A DNA stretch of 64,000 nucleotides from Maniola hyperantus (GCF_902806685.2 NC_048555.1:4774001-4838000); one strand, 5' to 3'; positions 23,321 through 36,206 are shown, numbered from the stretch's first letter. Numbers and translations are program-made. Notes: generated from the letters alone by a model not told the origin.

Positions 23321-23364
23321 TAGAACATAAATATTTTTGACAGTAGGTACTATGATAAATATGA

Positions 23365-23853
23365 TGAAAAAACCAGGTTAAGTGCGAGTCGATCTTGCAC
23401 ACGGAGGGTTCCGTATCATTGTACAAGAAATAACACTTTTCTTTTTTTTTGGTGATGTAATTAGAAATTCAGGGATTTCGGATTTTTCACTTTACCTGTG
23501 CTATAAGATATTGTTATCTTTTCATGATTCTAGTTCAACGGGAAATCTTAAATTTATAAAAGGAAAAGGTGACTGACTGATCTATCAACGCACAGCAAAC
23601 TACTGGACGGATCGGGCTGAAATTTGGCATGCAGATAGCTATTATGACGTAGGCATCCGGTAAGAAAGGATTTTTGAAAATTGAACCCCTAAGGGGGGAA
23701 ATGGGGTTTGAAATTTGTGTAGTCCACGCGGACGAAGTCGCAAGCCTAAGCAAAAGTTTTGATTCCCTTGACGGGTCTTGACAGACAGTCAAACAAACAA
23801 TGAGTGATCCTATAAGAGTTCCTTTTTTCTCTAGAGATACAAAATAAAAAAAA
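23365..23853 (+). mobile_element. GGTTCCG-family repeat interrupted by a Helitron
   Basis: The head and middle (23365-23545, to TTCTAGTTCAACGGGAAATC) and tail (23756-23853, TTGACGGGTCTTGACAGACA onward) are separated by a family D Helitron. This dates the Helitron insertion after the repeat. Confidence 0.7.
23546..23752 (+). mobile_element. Helitron-like element, family D
   Basis: TCTTAAATTTATAAAAGGAA, GACTGACTGATCTATCAACG, GGGCTGAAATTTGGCATGCA and the end CACGCGGACGAAGTCGCAAG. A 5' end fragment of the same family is at 24236-24290. Confidence 0.7.
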
Positions 23854-24058
23854 ATCTAAATTTAGCCTGAAAGATGTAACCTAATACAAGTGACGTCATA
23901 CGCTGTTCAAGTACCTTAGCTGATGTCGAATTCTTTACAGAGATAACACCATAGTGCTATTAGAGGTGTTATCACAGTTTATCACAGTGATGAGACAAGC
24001 TGTATTTACGAGTATGCGCGTGCCTGACTACCTCTACTTAAGATAAAGGTATAAGCAG

Positions 24059-24160
24059 ATACAGGGTGTAACCAGAACGCTGGCAAAAACGAAGACAGGT
24101 GATATGATAGTACCTACTGATGATTTGATATTATGATACAACAAAAAAAACGCAAAAAAT
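24059..24160 (+). mobile_element. left end of a P-like element (solo)
   Basis: ATACAGGGTGTAACCAGAAC, then GCTGGCAAAAACGAAGACAG, as in the terminal repeat at 5108. No right end of the same copy found. Confidence 0.65.
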
Positions 24161-24290
24161 AATTATATAAGAATAATCCTATAATTTTGTAAAAAGCTTA
24201 CGATATAAAAAGAATAGTTAGGTATCTATCGAAATATATAAAAGGAAAAGTTGACTGACTGACTGATCTAACACACACAAAATTTCATAG

Positions 24291-24790
24291 TTTGTAAATT
24301 AAAACCATTAGTTGACTGCACTCTGAGCACCAATGACGCGACTTTGAAGTTTTTGGGTATCTACTTATCCCAAAATCGTCAAACACGCATATTTTATTTA
24401 GAAGTTTCCACCACCACCAGTTTTACCAAGAAACTGAACCTGAAAGTGTTCATATAAATTTTATTTGCACACCAATAAAATATCTAAGTTAAGTACGATC
24501 TGAGAGAAATAGCGATGTAAAATGTAAAATAAAACGACAAATAAATATTCAAGTATGCACAAAGATTTATTTAGCCGAGTTAACTAAACGAAACAAAACG
24601 AGCGCGATAGCGTTTTGTTTGGAAGTTGGAACAATGCCCGATTTTATCTGTTTTTATCGCGAAAATTAATTCTAAAGCAAATACTTTGGGGAATAGTTTC
24701 ACTGAGTGTAATTTTTTTATTGTTGTACCATCAAATCGCGTTAGCAAATTAGAGTAGTACGAGGAAGGATTCTGGGGTAATTTATTTTAC
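24291..24790. other. nothing recognised
   Basis: AT-rich; no frames or repeats that I can place. Confidence 0.3.
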
Positions 24791-24942
24791 GCGGTAGAAA
24801 ATATTGTACATCGACCTTTAGAAAGAGATAGCGGTTTCGTAAAGCGTAGGTAGTTAAAACGTCACATAAGTATGAGTGACAGAGAACGCTCTACAAAGTC
24901 GAAATCTCATTGTAAAGGTCGATGTACAATATTTCTTATCGG
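24791..24942. mobile_element. fold-back MITE (same family as 3856)
   Basis: GCGGTAGAAAATATTGTACA then TCGACCTTTAGA, with the inverse TGTAAAGGTCGATGTACAAT then ATTTCTTATCGG at the right. The middle shares GAGTGACAGAGA with the 3856 copy. Confidence 0.75.
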
Positions 24943-25089
24943 ATACGGTACCTTTGTATGTCAGATTGTCATTCAAAGCTTAGAATAGGCAGGCAACTTC
25001 TAATTTGTTATTTGTTAGTTAGTAAGTTTGGTGACCATTGACCAACACAGAAGGCGTCATAGGCACTAAATCTCATAAGACAATCAAAA

Positions 25090-25653
25090 TCTATATATAT
25101 AAAATTCAAAGTCCTGACTGACTGACTGACTGACATATATATCAACGCACAGCCTAAACCGCTGGTCCTAAAGACATAAAATTTGGAGGGTCTATTCTTT
25201 GTAAAGAGTAGGTATCCACTAAGAATGGATTTTTCGAAATTCCACCCCTAAGTGGGTTAAATGGGGGATGGAAGTTTGTATGAAAGTCCGTCATTTTTCA
25301 AGTTATTTGCATGAAAATTGGTATTTGGGTTTTCGGTCACAAATGAAGAAATACGTGTTTCAGGATTTCTGAAAAATTTGCCCATAAGGGTGGTAAAATA
25401 GGGAATGAAAGTTTGTATGGGACAGTTTTAATTATTGATATTATTAACTTCAATTTGGAAAGTAGGTTTTTTCTTGAGGGTAGATGTCAGTTAAGAAACG
25501 ACTATGAGAAAAATTGATGATATGTGGGGTTTGGGGGTTGGAAGGTTTTGCTGGTGCAGGGTGCGCGTCCTGATGTTATAATGTTTGTTTCTGTAAAAAA
25601 AAATCCATTTGTTTCCTGTAGGCCATGCGGGCGAAGCCGTGGGCAGAAGCTAG
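25090..25653 (+). mobile_element. Helitron-like element, 564 bp, complete ends
   Basis: Begins TCTATATATATAAAATTCAA with GACT repeats and ends CATGCGGGCGAAGCCGTGGG, then CAGAAGCTAG. The target is A|T: the base before is A and the base after CTAG is T, as in Helitron insertion. The overlapping frames at 25502-25789 are non-coding shadows. Confidence 0.8.
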
Positions 25654-25659
25654 TATCAA

Positions 25660-26273
25660 ATAGACACTTAGCTATACGTACCTTGTATATAATACCTACG
25701 TATTTCATTCTGTGTAAGTAGTAACTAGTTACTAGTATAGTCCACTTGAGATACGCAACAGGTGGCCAGAAAAGGTTCTCGAGTCTCAACTTATGAATTA
25801 TGATACAAAATGGGAACGGGTATCTTTGCTAATACGATTAAAATAGCAATAGGGATGATGCCTACTGGCTAGTCAAATCAGCAACTTTTTATCAAACGTC
25901 AAAACACTCGCTTAGTAAGGGATCTTGTATGAAATACATAGATGTGACATCATAAATATTTGGCGTACTTTTTAGTTAAATCGTTAATTTTAAATGGTGA
26001 ACAAACTTAAAACTAGTACCGAATGAGGATTTTACGAATTTGGAAGATCCTCTATTTAATAATTACGAAGAAATACTTACTTAATTTATTTTTGACAAAG
26101 GCATCATATTATGTAAATAGTAGATCTGTAAATTATTATATTAGGTATTCAAAGATCTGACGAAAAGTTTTCCTACATGATAAGGAATAATAGGTAACCT
26201 AAGATAATAATAAGGTATAATATTAAGTATATTATACCTAGGTAATATAACATTCTTAGCAAATTGGAGTTAC
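25660..26273. other. nothing recognised left of the LARD
   Basis: Unassigned AT-rich DNA up to the TSD CAAA at 26274. Confidence 0.3.
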
Positions 26274-26277
26274 CAAA

Positions 26278-26531
26278 TATAAACAACTTAACCTCCAATC
26301 CGGGTTTATTAGTCTTGGGATGACCCTAGTATGAATCAAACACAGTTCCAATGTCCACAGTCTTATATTCAGGTACACTTGTCACATCCACTTAGTTTAT
26401 ATCTAGCTTAATTAATCACCTAGTACTTATATCTCGCTTAATTACTTTTATATCGTTCCTTTTTTACTCCCGCGCGCTCTCGCACCTCGACTCGCGGGTG
26501 ACAGCTGGCCGGTTTTTCTGTGTTGCCCACA
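26278..26531 (-). repeat. 3' LTR of the LARD-like element
   Basis: Left copy of the direct repeat, 3' end on the minus strand. TATAAAAG lies at 26452-26445 and AATAAA at 26310-26305. It differs from the right copy only at 26342 (A versus G at 35042). The outer side is TSD CAAA at 26274-26277. Confidence 0.85.
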
Positions 26532-29500
26532 GTCGTCCATCCTGCTCCAGATATGTCCCCATATCTGACCACTCGGCCTTCCAACCGAGGGTAATGCCCT
26601 CATACCCATAACTCAATAGGAGCAACATAGAATACCTTAACAGTCCTATATTATAATTAATATGATTAGTATAATAATTCCTCTAACAGATCAAAGCTAA
26701 CATTGTTAGATTTAACAAGTGCACAAAACAAGTGCCAACGAGACCTACAAAATACTGGTATCAATAATCATTATGTACATTGCAATCAACATCTGTAAGT
26801 CTAATTCTTATAAATACACAACAAATCACACTGAGATAAGTAAATAGTAAATACTATAAGTCATTCTGATTTAAGCTTGATATTAAGAAAATTCTATAAT
26901 CTAGTTATTGTTAGTGATATACGTATACAACCAATTCACAATAGTATAATCAAATATTGAAATCAACACAATTTATGTTAATACTTAATACAAGGAAATT
27001 ATAGTGAAATCAATAATTTAATTTTTAAATATTATTATGAACTACATATTCTTCAAGTTTGTATTTGTATTTAGTAATACGTGAATAAATATTTGCATGG
27101 CAAATGTGGCAATACTAATTATGAGAATTATAAAACATCTTTGGTAAATTGCATTTAAAGCGAATAAAATATAATCAAACTTAAACAAAACAACAACGAG
27201 GAAAGAAAAGAAGGATAGTGAATTATCACCAACTTGAATTCTGAGTGCTAAGTACTCTATGATTTTAAACCATGTCACTATCCGTTTTCAATTAAAGTAA
27301 GTTTGTTTGCCCTTTCCTTCTTACCACTGTAATGACATGAATTCTAATCCTACATAATGCTCTAATGCAACACAAATACAATATTTTCACTAGTATAAAC
27401 ATTTTAAGAGATATGGTAAGAGTGGTTGGATCCCATTGACCATTACTAACACTTTATATAAAATTAATCACAAAGTTCTACAATATACCAATGTACCTAA
27501 CTACTTCTGTAGAGTTCATAATTTCTTTAAACTTAAAAATAAATTAAAAGAATATCTTATAATCCAATGTTCTCATACAATTGATGAATATTTGATATGA
27601 GTTGACCTTGATTATAATGTCTTTGTAGTGTTTCATGAATTATCAATTTGACTATCGTGAATTGACATTTAATTATTCTCAAGTGGTACCTACTGATTGA
27701 CACCGTTGAAAAAAAATAATAATATTACAATATAAGTATGTAACGTAAAACAAATAATAAGAAAACAATATGCCAATCTTTAATTGCATATATGTAGTAT
27801 TATACTAAGCAATATCGGTAAGTATATGAATAATGATTGTAAAATATTTTTGCAGACCAGAAAGGCAGAGATGTCGGCACAGATATTATGTGACCATATT
27901 TTGTACTCTACTTGAATAACAATAAAAGATAATTACCTATCAAATTGAATTATTGAATATTGAACCAATATTCTTGATGTCTACGAAATCAAGATAAATA
28001 ATATGGTTAAATGTAGTTGTTATTATTAATAAGTACTAAGATCGAAACAAACCACAATGTATTCTAAGGAGAACCCAATAATCATATTATTTCAGAAATT
28101 TAAAGAAACATGAATCCACTAATTGATAATGATACACAGTACAGATCACTATGAGATCTACAATGTGCACAATGTAATCCTATATTTTCAAATAACTGAG
28201 ACGACTGCCTCTGACTGTATCTCGATTGTAGTACAACAAATACTATTATTAATATAACAAAATAAGTCACAATGATGTTAGCCAAGGTATTATTGTATTA
28301 TTATAAACTCGTTACCCGTGGTGCCCCATATCATCCTTGCACTAGGGGTAGATGCATGCATAACTGTGTCTACCATAAGCCCCGTAAGTGCGATAGAGAG
28401 CGCAACAGACGGCGTTTTGTTGCCCCATTTTATTGTCTCGCAAGCAACGAGTCCTTGATGGCACTATAGACTTAATTGATGTAACATACAATAAAATCTG
28501 ATTTCTGGAAACTTCCATTCTTGTACATTCTTGAGCGCGTAAGGACGAACGATGCCAGAGACCCTCGTCCTCTTATGATAATATGGTTAACTTGAACACG
28601 GTGATTGAGGACAGACAGAACCCAACGCTGCACCAACCCAGCGTCATGCTGAGCCGTGAATTGCTGCATCGGTCACCGTTGCTTGTCTCGTGTCAGTGTG
28701 TGACAAATGAATGACAAAGATGTAGGAAATTATTTCGTGATACATTGGTGTACTTATACGCTTTGATAACATGTCAGCGATCCATACATTAATACCTAGC
28801 GAGTGAAGTAAGCAAGCCTTCGTGCGCGAACTGCTTATATAGTCTATTGGAATAGATGTTACTTGAAATAGTATTTAAGAATTTGCTCTTTACTGTGCTG
28901 TTTCCACCAAACATCAACGTAATACAATGAGTGACTGCGAAGATGTGCATTAACATGAACCGATATTTAGCATTTACAATCAGCATGTCATTTTAGATCT
29001 ACTTTAAAGGGTCTATACAACTTCTACTACGTACCGAATTCAGCAAGACATAATTAATATATTATTACTGAATACGTCCATTATAAGAACTTTAATTTGA
29101 ATTTAAGTAACCCTTGAACATTAGTAAGTATCTGCTAGAACAGGTAAAGTGATTTCCAACCATGATATCTACTTCTGTACCCCTATTCTGTAGATAAATC
29201 TATTATTATTAATAAAAAGGATACACCCTTTCCACTTGCCGACCCCGATTTAGTCTGCTTGTTTTCCATCAAATTAACTGGACTCCCTCTTGTCACCATC
29301 GCGACCCGATCAGTTGCTGAAGTTCATACTGAAGATCACCGTCCACTCGCATCGGGATTATCGAATCAGGTTTTACCAGACTATTATTTTTCGTCATTTT
29401 TCAGACGCTTCGTCAGTCGTTTTCCAATTCGTTTGTTGGTTCTTACTAGGACCAGCTTTTGTCACCGGAATACGAACCATTGTTTACGTCAGTATTGCCA

Positions 29501-29714
29501 CCTTCCATTTGTCATTCTTGATTCCTTATTCTTAGGTTTATATTATAGTCAATGCTACCCTCCTTTGGCACGATTGCTACAAAATCAAAAATTTCCACTT
29601 GCTGTATGTCACAATTGGGACATGAATTAAATTTTCCAATAACAATATGTCTCATTTGGAACATATAAAATAGACAACCTTTGACACAATTGGGACAAGG
29701 TATATTACATAAAC
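26532..29714. other. LARD interior, left part: no gene recognised
   Basis: AT-rich DNA with scattered stops in all frames. Two patches stand out as less AT-rich: 26532-26640, next to the 3' LTR, and about 28310-28680. The longest frame near the second patch is 28285-28100 (minus, 61 codons), with a hydrophobic start; I do not recognise it. No copies of the common repeats of this window are visible. Confidence 0.5.
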
Positions 29715-30995
29715 TATTCTCAGCAATTACCGCTTATCACACCAGGAATAAGTCCATACATAAGTCGGTATTCTTTTCTCCCATTTGCCACTTGGTTCAT
29801 CATAAAATATTCTCAGGAATCACCGCTTATCACACCAGGAATAAGTCCATACATAAGTCGGTATTCGTTTCCCTTATTTGCTTGTTGGGTTATCATAAAA
29901 TATTCTCAAGAATCACCGCTTATCTCACCAGGAATAAGTCCATACATAAGTCGGTATTCGTTTCCCTGATTTGCTTGTTAGGTTATCATAAAATACTCTC
30001 AAGAATCACCGCTTATCACACCAGGAATAAATCCATACATAAGTCGGTATTCTTTTCAACTATACTCAGGAATCACCGCTTATCGCACCAGGAATAAGTC
30101 CATACATAAGTCGGTATTCGTTTCACTTATTTGCTTGTTAGGTTATCATAAAATACTCTCAAGAATCACCGCTTATCACACCAGGAATAAATCCATACAT
30201 AAGTCGGTATTCTTTTCAACTATACTCAGGAATCACCGCTTATCGCACCAGGAATAAGTCCATACATAAGTCGGTATTCGTTTCAACTATTCTCAGGAAT
30301 CACCGCTTATCGCACCAGGAATAAGTCCATACATAAGTCGGTATTCGTTTCCCTGATTTGCTTGTTAGGTTATCATAAAATACTCTCAAGAATCACCGCT
30401 TATCACACCAGGAATAAATCCATACATAAGTCGGTATTCTTTTCAACTATACTCAGGAATCACCGCTTATCGCACCAGGAATAAGTCCATACATAAGTCG
30501 GTATTCGTTTCACTTATTTGCTTGTTAGGTTATCATAAAATACTCTCAAGAATCACCGCTTATCACACCAGGAATAAATCCATACATAAGTCGGTATTCT
30601 TTTCAACTATACTCAGGAATCACCGCTTATCGCACCAGGAATAAGTCCATACATAAGTCGGTATTCGTTTCACTTATTTGCTTGTTAGGTTATCATAAAA
30701 TACTCTCAAGAATCACCGCTTATCACACCAGGAATAAGTCCATACATAAGTCGGTATTCTTCTCTCTTATTTGCTCCTTAGGTTATCATAAAATACTCTC
30801 AAGAATCACCGCTTATCACACCAGGAATAAATCCATACATAAGTCGGTATTCTTTTCAACTATACTCAGGAATCACCGCTTATCGCACCAGGAATAAGTC
30901 CATACATAAGTCGGTATTCGTTTCTAATATTCTCAGGGATCACCGCTTATCACACCAGGACCCAGTCCATACATAAGTCGGTATCCTTTTCTCTC
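29715..30995. repeat. minisatellite inside the LARD-like element, 16 copies with higher-order structure
   Basis: Sixteen copies of a block containing ACCGCTTATCACACCAGGAA and CATACATAAGTCGGTAT. Units come in two lengths: about 93 bp (with a TTTGCTTGTTAGGTTATCAT insert) and about 66-67 bp (without it). From about 29970 they alternate long-short, giving a 160-bp higher-order period (marker positions 29974, 30134, 30361, 30521, 30681). One extra short unit lies between 30134 and 30361. Variants such as TCGCACC versus TCACACC track unit type. Confidence 0.9.
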
Positions 30996-33900
30996 ATTCA
31001 CTAGTTGTCAGTTTGTTTAGAGTCTAAAAATAATAATCACATTCATAACAATGACACGTTATATCATAACAATATTAAACACCATTTTTATTTTTTTTAA
31101 TTCGCTTCCTCAAGACAGCCACCAGAAGCGATTATTTGTGTACAGTCAATAGAATGAATATTATAGTGTCAACGGTTATGGCAAACCCGCTAAGTGTTTG
31201 CTCCCTTAATACCTCATTTGATTAATCTTCTTCTTAATTTGCTTTATGGCTTTTAGTAATTTGATATTAATAATTTATTTATTTAGTAAAAATATGCATC
31301 TCATAAGCTCCTTTTTCCAAAGTCAAATAGCTAGTCAAAATTTGGGCAGTAAAAGTAGGGAATCCGTTTCTCCACTATTTATCCGATGGGGCTTGCAAGG
31401 TTAAGATTTACACTTCTCTGTATACTGACAATTTCATTTCTTATTTCAAAACCTAAACCTAAGTCAGAGATCGAATTATTCGTGCATTATTTATACCCGA
31501 GAAACAACGATATGATAAAATTATGTGTTAGTAGGCTATATAAAGAAATACAACAATCCAGACCCTGTAATACATAACATTGCCACAGTCATTGCCACTT
31601 CATTTAATAACACCTTCGTAACTCTCTTTTGTTATTAGAGACACATGTTTCAAAGTTTCCTTTACTCGTACATAAAAATTGAACTTCGTAACTTAGTATT
31701 TCTTTCTAATTTCTATTATTACAGCAGATAGTATCATCTATTAAGTTGGTAAGCCAATCCAATAATAACAACAGTAAATAATTTATTATGTACTTGGTAG
31801 TTAACCTGTTGTTCAGTGCGTGTTTTTCTGAGGTAGTAAGTACCTAAAGGCTTTGATTTATGGTAGCAGATTGTACAACAAGGGCACCAAACAAGCCACT
31901 TGAGCCGAGTTATAAACACTGCTTTTCACTTCGATTGCGAGGAAATGTAACAATAATATTACTATAAGTACATATCTATAGATTGTCCGAAAAGAGTAGG
32001 GATTAAATGAGGGTGCTGTAATGAGTTTGTAGGTATAGGTCGCAACCTCAATACAAGTGCAAAAGTTCACTGGCACCATAGAAATTACATACATTCTTTC
32101 TCATCCATATGTCATTCAGAGAGACTGTTGTTTACCTATAAATACCTTGTGCATAACAGCATGAAACGCACTTTAGTCGTCTTATAGCCAGCGTAAAATA
32201 GAACCTTACGAGCATGAGAAGTGGAAACGTATTTTTATTTTATTATTATTTTTATTTTCCGAATTCTAAAAATCACGAATGCATGTCATCTATTAGTATA
32301 AGAGGATGTCAGCTACTAGTGACTTTATATGAATGTGATAGCTCATATAATTTTACCTTTTTAATTATAAAACTCTAAGAACATTTGAAAGAACCACTGT
32401 TATGCTGATAAATAAATATTTTAATTCAATTCCATTTATTTATTTTCATCTGATCTGATCAGTTAAATTCACTTTAGGTTAATATAATAATGATTCAATT
32501 CATTTTCCTTTCATAACCTCACCTCTCCTTAAATGGTAGTTGCAGCCAATGTAATTTATAATTTTCACAAGGGTGAGCAAACGGAACAAAAGTACATACT
32601 AGCACTTAATATAAATTTTATTGGTATAAGAATCAAATAAAATTCCAACATCCACATGGCTACTTCGTGAGCATAAGTGTTGTATGTCTTTCTGTTTCTG
32701 GTATGTACATAGTTAGATTAATTCAAACCTGATATTTCATACCCTATACCTACTAGGTATTCAAAGTAATCTAATAACTCTAATTTGGTCGAATAAGTAA
32801 ACCTACAGATTCAAAATAGGTTCAATGTTCAAAACCTACTTTATCTAGTGGACCAATTAATTATTTATTAGCTGATCCACCCCAGGTAGAATTTTCCAAA
32901 ATCTTTTCTTTGTGTCCAGTAGTAGCTTAGTAGGGAACTCAAATCATATTTGATTATGCAGGGCCTGCGGGTTGATCTATGTCTGTCAGTACATAATACA
33001 GACTATTCAGTCGGTAGATAGGTATTAAATGGGTGCATCTAGCAATCGACTCTATTAGTCTCCCTATCACTGTCTATCATTCTCACAACCATACCATGCC
33101 TACCATAGACCCAAATCCAAAAATCTTACATTAAATGGTAGGTAATGAAAACACATGCACCTGACACATATTTCAGGCATTCTATCCTTAAATTGTACTA
33201 AAATATTACTATGTGTATAGTTAAGTATGTAATTATTTAATTAAACAAGAATAACTACTCATATTGAGACTATTCAATTCAAAGTTTTAAGACTTTATTT
33301 TAGTTACTAGGTAAACTAGATTTGCTTCAATTAACCATAGTAGTATTCAGATGTTTCTTACCTTCTTATTACTGTATTACATAACAATACCTTGAGGTTA
33401 CACCCTCTATCATAATGAGGCAGCCCGGGATGGCTTTTTTTCTTTGTATCATTATAACAGGCCTCACACCAAGAGTTACTGTGTTCTTATCCGATCCATG
33501 CAGGTACATGACTGCTTCTAATCACAACTTGAAGGTTATGTGCACTTCTCCACCACAGATGCCGGCCAAAACCACTTGTTCATCTCACATTCGTCGACCT
33601 CATCGTCAAGTCGGGGTCACAGGGTCGTGTACATCATCAGAAAAGTTGTCGAACATGAAAAAAATTGTAACAGTTGAATAATCTCGGAAATATTGCATTT
33701 AAGCGACACCAGTATCAAGTACATACCTACTTGATTATATCAGACCCCTGTCTGTATATAACCCAAATTTTGCACTAAAACCATTGATTGACCCATTGAT
33801 GTAGATATGACCGTTGTTATTGTAAGATTATTATTTCTATTTTTAACTAAAGCACATGTACATATTTCTTTTTTTAAAATGATTGTTGAATGATTTAAAT

Positions 33901-34977
33901 TAAGACTTGAATAAAATTATATTGTCAACATTACTTCCTAGATAGATAAAGTTATATATAAATGAGTTAAGTAGATATTATTCATTCTAAATTTTCACAT
34001 TTTATTATGCTATGATAATGTACTATAGGTAATAATTTGCACACTCAGTTATTGGTTGAATGTGTTAGATCAAAACAGATTTAAGACCAAATTGTACCAC
34101 ATTCTAGCAAATAAACTCTACTTTTTTATTTCTACACTAGCTCATGTATCAAGTACTTACCTACATAATAATCTAATTGTTTTCTTGATTCTACTTTAAT
34201 ATAGGTAGGTGCCTATTTGGTTTAAAGTATTTCATATCACTTATTACCTTATTTCGATTTTAAAATACAAGGTGTTAGTACTACGGTGCGTTGCATCCAG
34301 TCTTGAAATCAATACTAATACTACTTATAACTTCATAGATCAAATCTTGGGCTAGGTATGTCCCTACATAATAATCAATTAAAGCGGTCAGGATAAAACT
34401 ATAATCCCTTACTTTGAACTCTCAAATAAGTCATAATGCTGATATCTACTTACTATTAATAATTATAGCCTTCACTTACTCTGTTCTAAAAGTATCAATT
34501 GGTAATATTGTGACTTATCAAATACCTACTTAGGTATTTTGATGCAGTAATCTTACATTAGGCACTCTTAATATTCACCCATGCTTTAATGAACATCCAC
34601 TGTAAGAAGGTAAGTACACAGATTCACCGCTTTCAATACAACCTATGGATGCATTGGACCCATCGACCTACGTACTTCTGCTTGTTCCAGACAGTATAAG
34701 GTGCTTTCCTCCAACCAATCTCTTGAGTAGTTGCGTTGGAGACAAGTCCTCCAACTCGACACAGGTCTACTCAAGTACTCCCAAAGTAATAGTGTAGCAC
34801 CATTGCAGTTTGTATGTATTTCATATTCACTTTGTTATTCGTTCAGGTAGATTTCTTCATATAATTTCCGATATAAGTACCTAATAAATATGTTGCTATG
34901 CGTCTTGTACAGGCACTTTTAACATCTTCCAGGATAGACCCCGCATTTTTGGGCATGAATCACATCCAATCTTCTGA
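30996..34977. other. LARD interior, right part: no gene recognised
   Basis: AT-rich and without reading frames above 90 codons or motifs I recognise. Frames at 31386-31577 (plus) and 33415-33681 (plus) look random. By analogy with other LTR elements this side would be the 5' leader and packaging region, but nothing in the sequence proves it. Confidence 0.45.
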
Positions 34978-35231
34978 TATAAACAACTTAACCTCCAATC
35001 CGGGTTTATTAGTCTTGGGATGACCCTAGTATGAATCAAACGCAGTTCCAATGTCCACAGTCTTATATTCAGGTACACTTGTCACATCCACTTAGTTTAT
35101 ATCTAGCTTAATTAATCACCTAGTACTTATATCTCGCTTAATTACTTTTATATCGTTCCTTTTTTACTCCCGCGCGCTCTCGCACCTCGACTCGCGGGTG
35201 ACAGCTGGCCGGTTTTTCTGTGTTGCCCACA
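34978..35231 (-). repeat. 5' LTR of the LARD-like element
   Basis: Right copy of the direct repeat, 5' end on the minus strand. TATAAAAG at 35152-35145 would drive leftward transcription through the interior; AATAAA lies at 35010-35005. TSD CAAA is at 35232-35235. The interior side begins TCAGAAGATTGGATG on the minus strand. Confidence 0.85.
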
Positions 35232-35235
35232 CAAA

Positions 35236-35812
35236 GGAAGGGGCCAGTAAAGGTTTCCTTTACTTAGATTCAAGCTATTCATCATTGTCAACGTGGGTAA
35301 AGGAGAAAGATCCTATAAAGATTTATCCTTTTACAACTTTCGTCTCTGCTGTAGAGTGTAGAGTACATGTCTATCGATTGATACATCACATAGAAATAGA
35401 GTCTTTTACTGCGATCGAATTATATATTTAGGGACTTTAGAGTTTAGGGTTCGTTTGTAAAATAACCGTTGTAGTTTCTTCTAGTCCGTCCGTCCTTCAG
35501 CGCGTCTCAGTACGTCTGTCCTTAAGTCTGTCCGTCTGTCTAGGTCTACCTATACGTCATAGCCATTTTAAAAGTAAAGTTAAAATTTAGCACCGTTACA
35601 AAAATTTGTTACCGCATATTCAAATTTTGAAAAAAATATTCCTACGGTGCGCTACCTATGGAAATTTAACTATTTTGAATTTATTTATCGATACGATGTA
35701 TCGACATATTTTAAAATTTAATTGAAACCCTAACGCAGTGGGTGTACGGGGAAATACGAATTTCCCTTCCACCCTCGGGAAAAGCCGGTGGGTGCACGGG
35801 TATCTCATCTAA
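35236..35812. other. no gene; GTCC/GTCT-rich patch
   Basis: A frame continues from the LTR to 35431 but shows no known motif. 35480-35545 is a degenerate GTCTGTCC repeat. 35726-35800 has two GTGGGTG(T/C)ACGGG motifs about 65 bp apart. Confidence 0.35.
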
Positions 35813-36206
35813 AAAAACCGGCCAAGTGCGAGTCAGACTCGCGCACTGAGGGTTCCGTATTACAATCGTATTTTATCGACATTTTGCATGATAAATCAAA
35901 AACTATTATACCTAAAAATAAATATAAATCTGTTTTAGAATGTACAATTAAAGCCCTTTGATATGATACCCCACTTGATATAGTTATCTTACTTCGAAAA
36001 TTGAAAATACTAATTATTATTATTACCACAATTTAATTTTTTTTGTGTGATGTGACCACAAATACACGGTTTTCAGATTTTTCACCTAAAGCCAGCTATA
36101 AGACCCACCTGCCTACCAAATTTCATGATTCTAGGTCAACGGGAAGTACCCTGTAGGTTTCTTGACAGACCGACAGACAGACGAGAGTTACGGAACCCTA
36201 AAAAAA
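35813..36206 (+). mobile_element. GGTTCCG-family repeat, near full length
   Basis: ACCGGCCAAGTGCGAGTCAG, then GAGGGTTCCGTATTACAATC and the usual body to ACGGAACCCTAAAAAA. Short internal deletion just before the tail. Confidence 0.8.

Larger units (their letters stand above)
26278..35231 (-). mobile_element. young non-coding LTR retrotransposon (LARD-like), 8.95 kb
   Basis: Two direct 254-bp repeats (26278-26531 and 34978-35231) match at all but one base. Both outer flanks read CAAA (26274-26277 and 35232-35235), a 4-bp target duplication. Read on the minus strand the LTR begins TGTGGGCAACAC and ends GTTTATA, with a TATAAAAG box and an AATAAA hexamer in the expected order. The 8.4-kb interior has no open frame above 138 codons and no gag, protease, RT or integrase signature, although the LTRs are nearly identical. 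It is also nearly free of the Helitrons, SINEs and MITEs found every 1-2 kb outside. That fits a large retrotransposon derivative mobilised in trans. The primer-binding site and polypurine tract are unclear: the sequence after the 5' LTR is TCAGAAGATTGG. Superfamily undetermined. Confidence 0.8.

Noticed and set aside
28100..28285. 61-codon frame with a hydrophobic start (minus)
   Set aside because: Could be a small membrane protein, but there is no family match, no supporting context and the length is near chance for the window.
29681..30897. Open frames with a repeated YHTRNKSIHKSVF peptide
   Set aside because: They are the minisatellite read in a frame that happens to stay open across the 93-bp units. 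The frame breaks at the 66-67-bp units, so a repeat protein is unlikely.
29715..30995. CRISPR-like array
   Set aside because: The spacing between repeats is not unique sequence but a second repeated segment, and the context is an insect nuclear genome. It is a minisatellite.
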